In this document: positions 55,122 through 64,000 of the stretch, one piece after another | Numbering within the stretch: the first letter of the stretch is position 1 | Layout of the letters: the number at the start of each line of letters is the position of its first letter | Assembly (NCBI RefSeq): GCF_003086295.3 | Contig: NC_092047.1 | Span: forward strand, 64,646,054 to 64,710,053 | DNA: 64,000 bases | Direction: 5' to 3' | Source: Arachis hypogaea | Taxonomy: Eukaryota > Streptophyta > Magnoliopsida > Fabales > Fabaceae | Notes under the pieces: generated by a model | Databases searched by the model: none | What the model saw: only the letters and a program-made list of their open reading frames with translations | Told to the model about the DNA's origin: nothing | Position numbers and translations under genes: made by a program

Positions 55122-57458
55122 CTTGAAAAAGACAAAAACAGAATACAACTCAGAGAAAAGATAAAATCACAGAAAGAAGAAGGATATAATCAAACAATTC
55201 AATTAAGAGCCAGTCAGATAAATAAATACTCAATCAGGGAAAACATGTGTAAAACAGTAGAATGTTCAAAAGAGAATGAATTTTCCCAAAATCAAGCAGC
55301 CTAAGTGACAAATGAATGAGTGAACAAACAATTAAAGCATACATAGGACTTAGGTGTATTATGTATGTGAATTGAGTTCAAAGAGATTGATTAGTGCCAT
55401 TGTGCCTTGGAAATCGGAAGAGTTTGGAAAAATTGGCACACAAGGCAATAATCAACTTGGCAACTTAAAGCACCTGCTTATTCATGGAATAAGGTAGTAC
55501 AATGGTCATATAGCCAATCCTTGTTCCCAAAAGCAATGTCAATCGGAATCAGATTCATTGCTCAAAAAAGATTTTTTTCAAGGAACAAGTGATTGGACAT
55601 GATCATTTATGTTCAGGAGCACATGAATAAGCAGTTGGTCAATTCACCAAACACACATTACATGTACTACTGCAAAGAAGGCACCAAACAGAATTCCAAA
55701 TGCAATTTTAAGGTTAATTTGGTGTTGAAGCAAAATGGCAGGGCAGTTAGTACATGAAGCCTTAAATCAGCAGGCTATGCACTTTAAAGGTGCCAAATAG
55801 AATGGTTAAAGTTGTAAAATTTCAATCCAAGTTGGTTTTGAAAACAAATCCAGCAATGGAGTGTATAGCTGGCCAACTGATTAGTAAAGGATGATATGCA
55901 CCACAATTTGACATCAAACAAGACAATATGAGCACACAGGTAAAGTCAAGTTCAGTATGATGTTCAGATAGGAACAGTGGTACGTGCATCCAGAATTTCA
56001 GTCTTAACCATCATCCCTATACTGCACAGATATAAATTAAAAATGCATAATGGAAGGGAAATTCAAAACCTACGTTGATCAGACATGGAAATTGAATCAA
56101 AAATTCCATTTAAGCAATTTATCAAGCATAGCATGTGGAGAATGCAGAGGCAGCAACCAAAGTTCAATATGTATTGCATCATTCAAAGTGCAGGCAAAAA
56201 AAACAATAGCATTCAGTCTCAGACACAGCAATCATCATCCAGCCCAGGAAACAATTCAAAATACTCAGCCAAAATCAATATCCATATTCAATCTAGAAAA
56301 CTAGAAATCATCTAACCTAAAACCACCTAGTAACTAAAGCAGAATTAAAAATCAAAACTAAAAAGAAGCAGTAAAATGAGACAGAAAAGAAATGGAACAG
56401 GGGAGGGGAAACAGGGGTCAAACCTATAATGTAGAGGAAGGAAAAGGTGGTAGAAGGAAGGGGAAGTGGTGAACAGTCACGGTGGCACAGAAACTCGCCA
56501 CCGCTGGTGACTGGTCGGCGCTGGAGTGGCGCGGCCTAGGGCTGGAGGTTACGCGGTACAGAGATAGGGAAGAGAGAGAGAGAAGAGAAAATGTAGAGGA
56601 AAGAGAGAAGAAGAAGGAAGGATTGGCGACGGCGGCGCGGAGGTTCGCCGGTGGTGTTTGGTCGTGGGGTGGAGGGAGAAGAGGGGTTGGGTGAGTGTTT
56701 TAGAGAAAAGAGGGAGAAAGGGTTACTGGGGGAAACTGAAGCGCGAGCCCCTGATCTTTTCGAATTAACATTTGAAAAGGGACCTGTGTGGACGCACAAG
56801 GTCGTGTGCGGACGCACACAGGGGTGAAAGAAGGGGTATGCGCGCGCACAGGGTCGTGCGAGCGCTGCGAGCAGGAGGTGAAATGCAACCTGTGCGGGCG
56901 CACAAGGGGTGTGCGGACGCACAGAAGAGGGAAAAGGTTTGGGTGCATACGCACAGCTTGTGCATGCGCTACGACCAGGGTGTGTTGATCAAGCTGTGCG
57001 GGCGCATAAGAAGGTGTGCGCTCGCACGAGTTTGTTTTTTTTTTTTAACCGTGCGGCCGCACACATGGTGTGCGGACGCATAGAAGGGAAAAGGAAGTGG
57101 TGTGCACACGTACAACCTTTGTGTGTTTTGCGAACAGAGGGGGCTCTTGGGGGCGTGCGTGCGCACACTGCTGTGTGGACGCACAGGGATGGGAAAACAG
57201 GGGCACCGTGCGCATGCACAGGTCTGTGCGGACACACAGGTCTCTGTTTTTGCAACAAAAATTTTGGCTCTAAGGCACCAAAATTGACATCCCAAACAGG
57301 TTTTCAAGCCCCAAAACATCACAAAACTCCCAAAAACACCGTATTTTTTACCAAAATCGGTCAACAAACATCAAAATAAAACCAACCAACCAAGCAGACT
57401 AACCAATTATTCATGAAACAAAGGCTAAAAGAGAGAGGGTTAGAAGGATATTACCATG
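55122..57458 (-). other. D interval between third ORF and ORF-x, non-coding
   Basis: 2.3 kb without a credible gene. 56565-56615 is a GAGAGA-rich run; 56779-57245 is the CG-palindrome block. In B and C the place between primer site and third ORF is occupied by gag-pol, so this is replaced or lost sequence. Confidence 0.6.
56779..57245. repeat. TGTGCG-NN-CGCACA palindrome cluster in D
   Basis: More than ten units such as CTGTGTGGACGCACAAGG and GTGTGCGGACGCACAC, matching those in D-type LTRs (51565-51715, 59865-60005). They create long chance open frames rich in Cys, Arg and His on both strands. Confidence 0.9.
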
Positions 57459-57474
57459 GTAGGGTGTCTCCCAC
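57459..57474 (-). other. AGRCAA-type hairpin (D copy)
   Basis: Minus strand GGTGGG-AGACA-CCC(T)ACC, six pairs with one bulged base, about 165 nt 3' of the ORF-x stop. The weakest example of the group. Confidence 0.55.
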
Positions 57475-57640
57475 CTAGCATTTTGGTTTATAGTCCTAAG
57501 TTAGACTTGATCAGGAGATCCTTGTTAGGGCGGCTTATGCTTCCACTCCTCCTTGAATCTCCAACCAAGTTTGCTATTGATTTGACCTCCAGGGTCCCAA
57601 TTAAGTTGCATCAAACTTATAAGAGACTTCAAGCTAGAAA

Positions 57641-58579
57641 CTAGGATCCTCGAGTATTGACTTTGAAATTAATGCTCGGATTCCATACTTGAGTTCCTCT
57701 ATCACCATTGAAAAGATTGTGCACTCCCCGGAATCCATTAAATTGACTCTTGCGCCGAAATTGAGCTCCAAATGTTAAGTTGGCTCCTTTGATGAATATT
57801 CCTTTTCTTTGCCAATTAACATTCTTCTCTTCACCATCCACTACTCCAAGAAAGGTCCGAAGTTGGCCATCTGTTTCTAAAACGGCATATTGATGTGGGT
57901 CTAGAAATCTTGTTAGAGAAGTCTTCGCCCGCTCAATTTGTTCTTGCACAACTATCTTCACTTCTTGGTAAACAGAATCTTCCTCAACCTCTTTTGAATC
58001 TTCTTCATCATCACTCAAGTCAAATATTGGAGGTTGTGTGAAGTCCACATCAACATCTCCTTCCAAATCTAATGATAGAGGTTCATGAAGGTCATAAAAG
58101 GAATTATCCAAGTTGGACAAAAAAGTTTGAATGATGGAATCCTCTTGATCAATTCCTATCCACTATTCATTTATCCCCTTTTGCACTTTATGTTGTGACT
58201 TGACATCTTCTACTTGAACTTGCAATTCTTCTTTCACTCTACACTTTTCACTTGGTTCCATACATTCATCCACTAGGATTTCTTGTTTGTGGTATGAGAA
58301 CAATGAAGCTAAATGACCCAAAGCTTTTGCTAAGATAGACATGACTTTCTCTTGCTTCTTTCGGAACTCTTATTGTTCTTGAATGAGCATGAAAAGTACT
58401 TCTTGTGTGGCTTGATCCATGTATGAAGATGAAGATTGAGGTGATGAAGGTTGACAATCAAACTCATGTGGGTAAGGGTTTTGTATGTAGTGAGGTGATG
58501 GTGTATAAGGTTGGTGACCATATAGGTAAGTGTTTGGGTTCCATTGGGGTGCATTGTGGCAATGGTGTGAAAAAGTCAT
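57641..58579 (-). pseudogene. ORF-x of D
   Basis: Starts MTFSHHCHNAPQWNPNTYLY at 58579, 112 nt from the primer site. One frame of 312 codons with stops at 58370 (TAA) and about 58165 (TAG). Order: aromatic/Pro-rich N-terminus, a helical stretch with MSILAKALGHLASLF, an acidic middle (DLEGDVDVDF, LSDDEEDSKEVEEDS), then YAVLETDGQLRTFLGV, where A-type copies have a stop in place of Q, and a C-terminus with GDRGTQVWNPSINFKVNTRG. Much shorter than in A-2 but with the same block order. Function unknown. Confidence 0.7.
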
Positions 58580-58690
58580 TAAGAAAATATAAACAAAAAT
58601 CTACTAACAAAAAGAAACAAATAAACAAAAAGAGCTATTTACACTATTAACATATTCACAACAACCAAAAGATATAACACCGTTTGCACA

Positions 58691-58708
58691 TCCCCGGCAA
58701 TGGTGCCA
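58691..58708 (-). other. Primer-binding site of D
   Basis: Minus strand TGGCACCATTGCCGGGGA, tRNA-Asp-like, four bases from the LTR. Confidence 0.8.
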
Positions 58709-58712
58709 AATT

Positions 58713-60302
58713 TGATGTAGAAAATTATTGCATGGTTTGGAATCAATCAAAGACAAGCATCACTTCGTTGGTAGCATAGTCCAAACCAACAACAAATTCT
58801 CACTATCAAATAATAAATCTAATACAAAATATAAACCGAGAGTATTTAGCTCCTGGGTCGTCTTCCCTAGCAATGCAAATGAAATGTTACTTCTTTCGGA
58901 TGTGAAGAGAAAAAAGGGGTTTTGTCCAATTAAAGAACGAAAGATTAAAAGAACTAAGCAATGATCAATATTGTAATTAAAGCAAGTAAAGGTAAATAGG
59001 ATCAAAACTAGTGAAAACGCAATAAGAAAGCCTTGACTTAGGAGTGAGTATTCAAGGAATCCTATCATGGCCATAACCACAACTATGGTAATTATCATGA
59101 GTCACTCGCCTAGTCAACCCCAATCATCGAGGAGTAAGTCAAGCAAGCATAATTGACCTTAATCCATTAGTCCTAACTAACTTACCAAACTAGTTGATAA
59201 AAGGCTAGCGTCAATGGAAACAAGAGCCAACTAACTACCCAAGAATTACCACTAAATGTTGGACATTATGACTCTAGCATCCTAGGAACTCAAACCACAA
59301 GCCAAGGTGGGAAAATTCTACTCAAAATCTAGAGTTGGCATTTTCACAAACACCTTGTGTGCATAAAAGTAAAACATGGAGAATTGCGAAGTAAAATGTA
59401 AAACTATAACCAACTATCGACAAAACCAAACATAAACAAGCAATCAAATATAAAGGAAGCATGAAATGTAAAATTCATTAATCAAAACTTCAAGAAACAC
59501 AAAATTGCAATAATAACAAAGTAAATTGAACTAAAAGGAAGTGAAAGTAAAAGTTCTTGAATTAAAGAGGAAAATGAGAGTACTTACAATTGAAGAAGTA
59601 AAATCAAAGATCAAAGCTTGCTATAAAATGCTACAAGGAAATGGAAATTGAAAACCCTAAGAGAGCATTCTACTCTACACTACTCCTACTCCTAATTACT
59701 ATGAAAACTCCTAAAAATTGCTCTAAGGCTTCCCCCCCCCCTTTGTTAAGTGGTCAATTCTCCTCCATATAGCACTTCCAAACAGCAATTCAGCCTTCCA
59801 AAATGGGCCAAGAGGCCTCCAAATTCGCGCAGCACCTGCCTCATTAATGAAATCACATGCAGGGACCTGTGCGGATGCACAGACGTGTGTGTTCGCACAC
59901 GCGGCTGAAAATTGACCTATGCGTACGCACAGGTGCATGCGTACGCACACATGGAAATTATCGCTTGTGCGCGCGCACGCAGGGCTGTGCGCACGCACAC
60001 TTCGCTTGTGTACCTTTCCTTGTTTTCTTCATGTTTTCTCCCTTGTACATGCTTTCTTCCACTTTTGGCTATCCATTCTTGCCTCCAAGGCCTGAAATCA
60101 CTCACAAACTATATCACGGCATCGAATAACATAAAAGTGGGATTAAATTGCTCTATTAAAGCACAAAATTGTATGTTTTCACATTTAAGATCAAACTAGG
60201 GATCAAACACAAAAGTATGCTATTTGGGTGCTTAAGTGTGAGTTCATGTGCTAGAATCCATCCAAAATGAGTCAAAACATACCATTAAATATGGACTCAT
60301 CA
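58713..60302 (-). repeat. 5' LTR of D (1590 bp)
   Basis: Plus-strand edges TGATGTAGAAAATTATTG and ATATGGACTCATCA. It contains a TGTGCG palindrome block (59865-60005). Confidence 0.9.
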
Positions 60303-60697
60303 GGAGGCTGGGATCATATAGCCTATTTCAGATAGTCCCTGGGTAAGCCCTGTACAAGTAGTATCCAAGAAAGGTGGGATGACAGTGATCCACAATGAAA
60401 GGAATAAGCTAATCCCTACAAGAACTGTCACAGGATGGCGTATGTGCACCGACTATATGAGACTCAACAACGCTACAAGAAAATATCACTTTTTCTTACC
60501 TTTCATAGACCAGATGCTAGAGAGGCTAGCTGGCCATGCATTCTACTGCTTCTTGGATGGCTACTTGGGCCATAACCAAATTGCAGTAGATCCTCAGGAC
60601 CAAGAAAAGACAATGTTCACATGCCCATATTGAGTGTTCGACTATAGAAGGATGCCGTTTAGCCTCTGCAATGCACCAGCAAACTTTCAAAGGTGTA
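60303..60697 (+). pseudogene. Reverse transcriptase fragment of G
   Basis: One frame with stops at about 60322 and 60634: [66 protein letters not shown]. It is the N-terminal part of an Athila-type RT, closely like B at about 27690-28075. It is cut by LTR K before the catalytic FMDD motif. On the same strand as the protease half at 49349, so it is probably G's continuation. Confidence 0.85.
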
Positions 60698-61061
60698 TGA
60701 TAAACCCCATTTTTAGGGTTTATCTTGTGCTTAATATAGTAGATTCTATCCATTATTCTCACACTTATGCATATAATTCGCATGTTTTACATTTTCCTTC
60801 CTAATTTTATGTTATGATTGAAAACATGCTTCTTTGGCCTTAAACTTGCTAATTTTGATTCCCTCTTATTACCATTCGATACCGTGATATATTTGCTGAG
60901 TGTTTTTAGGGTTTATAAGACAGGAATGACTTAGAGGATGGAAAGGAAGCATGCAAAACTGGAAAGAACGCAAGAAAATGGTGTTTTGAGAAGCTGGCAG
61001 CGACACGTACGTGTGACCCACGCGTACGCGTGACTAGGATTTTTGCCAAGTGACGCGTATG
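60698..61061 (+). repeat. LTR K (A-2 subfamily), U3 start
   Basis: TGATAAACCCCATTTTTAGGG... resembles the minus strand of A-2's LTR (GCATGTTTTACATTTTCCTTCCT shared). It contains ACGCGTACGCGTG (about 61020) and is cut at 61061 by F. Confidence 0.8.
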
Positions 61062-62650
61062 TGATGAGCGGATAATTTATACGCTTTTTGGTATTGTTTT
61101 TAGTATGTTTTTAGTATATTTTAATTAGTTTTTATTATGTTTTTATTATTTTTTAAATAAAAATCATATTTCTAGACTTTACTATGAGTTTGTGTGTTTT
61201 TTTGTGATTTCAGGTATTTTCTGGCTTAAATTGAGGGACCTGAGCAAAAATCTGATTTAGAGGCTGAAAAAGGACTGCAGATGCTGTTGGATTCTGACCT
61301 CCCTGCACTCGAAGTGGATTTTCTGGAGCTACAAAAGCCCAATTGGCACTCTCTCAATTGCGTTGGAAAGTATACATTCTGGGCTTTCCAGAAATATATA
61401 ATAGTCTATACTTTGCCCAAGATTTGATGGCCCAAACCGGTGTTCAAATTCAGCATAGAAATTCTGGCACAAAAGCTGGCGTTTAACTCCAAGAAAAGTC
61501 TCTACACATGAAAGCTTCAACGCTCAGCCTAAGCACACACCAAGTGGGCCCGGAAGAAGATTTCTGCATTAATCACTTATTTCTGTAACCCTAGGCTACT
61601 AGTTTTCTATAAATAGGACCTTTTGCTATTGTATTTTCATCTTTTTAATCATGTTTTGATGATTGAACCCTCTTTGGGAGGCTGGCCATTCGGCCATGCC
61701 TAGACCTTGTTCTTATGTATTTTCAACGGTGGAGTTTCTACACACCATAGATTAAGGTGTGGAGCTCTGCTGTTCTTCATGAATTAATACAATTACTATT
61801 GTCCTTCTATTCAATTCACGCCTACTTCTTCTCTAAGATATTCATGCATTCTTTAACTTGATGAATGTGATGATCCGTGACACTCATCATCATTCTCACC
61901 TATGAACATGTGCTTGACAACCACCTTTGTTCTACTAGCAATGGCTTGAATGCGTATCTTTTGGGTTTCTAATCCAAGATTGGAACCTTCGTGGTATAGG
62001 CTAGAATTATTTGCGATCATTCTTGAGATCCGGAAAGTCTAAACCTTGTCTGTGGTATCCTGAGTAGGATCTGGGAAGGAATGACTGTGACGAGCTTCAA
62101 TATCGCAATTTTTGGGCCTGTGACAGACGCAAAAGGATCAATGGATCCTATTCTAACATGATTGAGAACCGAAAGATGATTAGCCGTGCGGTGACAACGC
62201 ATTTGGAACATTTTCACTGAGAGGACGGGAAGTAGCCATTGACAACGGTGATGCCCAACATAAAGCTTTCCATGGAAGGGAGTATGAATGATTGAATGAA
62301 GGTAATAGGAAAGCAGAAGTTTAGGAGGAACAAAGCATCTTCATACGCTTATCTGAAATTCCTACCAATGAATTACATAAGTATCTCTATCTTTATTTTA
62401 TATTTTAGTCATCTTTTAATTATCAATTCTCCATAACCATTTGAATCTGCCTGACTGAGATTTACAAGGTGACCATAGCTTGCTTCAAGCCGACAGTCTC
62501 CATGGGATTGACCCTTACTCACGTAAGGTATTACTTGGACGACCCAGTGCACTTGCTGATCAGTTGTGCAGAATTGTGACAAAGTGTGATTCACGTTTGA
62601 GAGCTCCAAGTCTTTGGCACCATTGTTGATGATCACAATTTCGTGCACCA
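61062..62650 (+). repeat. 5' LTR of F (1589 bp)
   Basis: TGATGAGCGGATAATTTATACGC... to TTTCGTGCACCA. It differs from B's LTR by reduced palindromes, a GGCTGGCCATTCGGCCATGCC hairpin (61680-61700) and an extra ~70 bp near the 3' end (62570-62640). Confidence 0.9.
61608..61616 (+). promoter_or_regulatory. Probable TATA box in F's LTR
   Basis: TATAAATAG, about 70 nt before the GGCTGGCC hairpin. Confidence 0.6.
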
Positions 62651-62656
62651 AGTTTT

Positions 62657-62674
62657 TGGCGCCGTTGCCGGGGA
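62657..62674 (+). other. Primer-binding site of F
   Basis: TGGCGCCGTTGCCGGGGA, identical to B and G. Confidence 0.9.
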
Positions 62675-62840
62675 TTGTTCGAGTTTGGACAACTGACGGT
62701 TCATCTTGTTGCTTAGATTAGGTAATTTTAGTTTTTATTTTCGAAAAAAATTAAAAAAAAATAATTACAAAAAATTTTCTATTTTGTTCTTCAGAGTTTT
62801 TAAGAATGAATTCTAGAGTTTCATGATGATTTGTTGAAGT

Positions 62841-63050
62841 CTGGCTGGCTGTGAAGCCATGTCTAATCTTTTGGACCGAGGTTTCAACTTATCATCACGA
62901 GAGCTTGATGATTTCTATCAATCTTACTGTTGAAAGTAATGATCTACTAAAGCTTGGCTGGCCATTGGCCATGTCTAGTGTTTTGGACCGAAGCTTCCAC
63001 TGAAAGCTTGGCTGGCTAGTAAGCCATGTCTAATTCCTGGAACGGAGTTT
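62841..63050 (+). repeat. Three dispersed hairpin units in F's leader
   Basis: Units at 62841, 62954 and 63007: CTGGCTGGCTGTGAAGCCATGTCTAA, TTGGCTGGCCATTGGCCATGTCTA, TTGGCTGGCTAGTAAGCCATGTCTAA, each followed by TGGANCG(A/G)(A/G)G. The stem is GGCT/AGCC in two and GGCC/GGCC in one. Confidence 0.75.
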
Positions 63051-63562
63051 TAGACTAACATTGCAATGATTCCTGGAATTCTTATTAAAAATTTTGAATC
63101 CCTTTATTTTCCTTTCCATTCAATTTTTGAAAAATCAAAAAAAAAATATAAAACCATAAAAATCAAAAAATATTTTATGTTTCTTGTTTGAGTCTAGTAT
63201 TAATTTTCAAGTTTGGTGTCAATTGCATGTCTTTATTCTTCTCGCATTTTTCAAATACACGCATTATGTTCTTTATTGATCTTCAAGTTATTCTTGATGA
63301 TTTCCTTGCTCTGATCTTTAATTTCTCTTATTTTGTGTCTTTTGTTGTTTCTTACATGCATTTTCAAATTGTTATAATCCTTAGTATACAAACTTCTAAG
63401 TTTGGTGTCTTGCATGCATTGTTTATTTGATCTTAGTTGCATTTTTTCTTATTGTTTCTCATCAATAAAAATTCAAAAAATTTTTTCAAAATTGTGTCTT
63501 TTCAAGTCAATAATACAAAGAATTGAAGATTCAGAACATTCAGCAGAGGAATTACATAGAAA

Positions 63563-63716
63563 AAGCTGGGCGTTCAAAACGCCCAGTGAAGAAGGAAAAC
63601 TGGCATTTAAACACCAGCCAGGGTACCTGGCTGGGCGTTAAACGCCCAAAAAAGGTAGAATTTTGGGCGTTAAATGCCGGAATGGATGCTATTCTGGGCG
63701 TTTAACGCCAGGATGA
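63563..63716. repeat. GGGCGTTNAACGCCC palindromes in F's leader
   Basis: Five units (GGGCGTTCAAAACGCCC, CTGGCATTTAAACACCAG, TGGGCGTTAAACGCCCA, GGGCGTTAAATGCC, GGGCGTTTAACGCCAG), the same family as in B. Confidence 0.85.
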
Positions 63717-64000
63717 CACTAGAGGGAAGATTTTGTTTTCAATTCAAATCTTTTTCAAGTTTTCATAATTTTTCAAAATTAAATTTTTTCTCAAATCATA
63801 TCTTTTCAATCATATCTTTTCAAAATCAATTTCTTTTCAATTTTTTTATTTATTACTATTTTCAAAAATCCTTGCTACAATTAGTGATTTTCAAGTTATT
63901 ACTTGCCTATTAAGAAAGGAGCAAAAGTTTTAATTCTAGAATCATATCTTCTAATTTCTTGTTAGTCAAGTAATCAACTTTAATTTTAAAACTTTTCTTT

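Larger units (their letters stand above)
50433..60302 (-). mobile_element. Non-autonomous LTR retroelement D with ORF-x and third ORF
   Basis: Minus strand: 5' LTR (58713-60302), primer site, ORF-x (58579-57641), AGRCAA hairpin, CG-palindrome block, third ORF (55121-53765), RGGA hairpin, 3' region, second RGGA hairpin, 3' LTR (50433-52008). Both LTRs align over exactly 1576 bp; the left one lacks its outer 14 bases. No gag, protease, RT or integrase. Confidence 0.85.
61062..64000 (+). mobile_element. LTR retrotransposon F (B-related), 5' part, runs off the window
   Basis: 5' LTR, tRNA-Asp primer site and leader; gag is not reached. The element is inserted into LTR K; the expected duplication is GTATG (61057-61061), unverified because the 3' end is outside the window. 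Confidence 0.85.
62675..64000 (+). other. Leader of F
   Basis: Untranslated T-rich leader with three GGCTGGCN...AGCCATGTCTA hairpin units (62841-63050), AAGTTTGGTGTC phrases (63210, 63399) and a palindrome cluster (63563-63716). No coding sequence before the window ends. Confidence 0.7.

Noticed and set aside
56788..57379. Long Cys/Arg/His-rich open frames on both strands
   Set aside because: They are translations of the TGTGCG/CGCACA palindrome cluster and have no conserved start or domain.

Overview
This window is plant nuclear DNA from a repeat-dominated, gene-poor region. It is most likely from a legume and probably from Arachis (peanut or a wild relative). That guess rests on my recollection that LTRs carrying the palindrome CTGGCGTTNAACGCCAG, together with the repeated phrase AAGTTTGGTGT, are typical of Arachis; I could not run a search. 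I see no intact host gene. The only host coding sequence is a set of broken exons at the left end. Almost everything else is Ty3/gypsy LTR retrotransposon sequence of the Athila/Tat type: tRNA-Asp-like primer sites, LTRs of 1.4-2.1 kb, decayed gag-pol, and sometimes a third ORF.

Layout. 1-3551 is the right part of a CACTA DNA transposon holding exon fragments of a SnRK1 catalytic subunit, an auxin response factor and an unidentified gene. It sits in a minus-strand retroelement (A-1b, 3552-7769), which sits in A-1a (7770-10143), which sits in A-2 (10144-16105), which sits in the 3' LTR of element C (16106-22326 and 32687-35860, minus). C is split a second time by element B (22327-32686, plus), the most complete element here, with 1545-bp LTRs about 3% apart and a GGGAA target duplication. 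35861-36787 is AT-rich and may hold the start of a chromovirus LTR. A short non-coding element I (36788-40880) follows, then the gag and half the protease of element G on the minus strand (40881-47003) with two solo LTRs inside it. Next come a hybrid LTR H (47004-48520), an inverted piece of I's LTR (48521-49348), the other half of G's protease on the plus strand (49349-49420), a truncated LTR E (49421-50432), element D (50433-60302, minus), G's reverse transcriptase fragment on the plus strand (60303-60697), an LTR piece K (60698-61061) and the 5' part of element F (61062-64000, plus).

How the parts relate. B keeps gag, protease, RT and RNase H but has lost integrase. C keeps gag and protease fused to an integrase C-terminal tail. 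The A and D elements carry no gag-pol; between primer site and 3' region they have a different conserved ORF (called ORF-x here) ending in an ETDG-x-LR block. C and D also keep the Athila-type third ORF. None looks able to move alone, so this is a community of defective elements.

The most notable signals are two RNA-hairpin motifs shared by families with different LTRs. One (loop AGRCAA) lies just 3' of the main ORF stop. The other (four-base RGGA loop) lies a few bases 5' of a TTAAGTKTGG motif that abuts the 3' LTR, and occurs again about 1-1.7 kb upstream. Their stems change sequence between families while pairing is kept. Target-duplication evidence also shows that an inversion has split element G.
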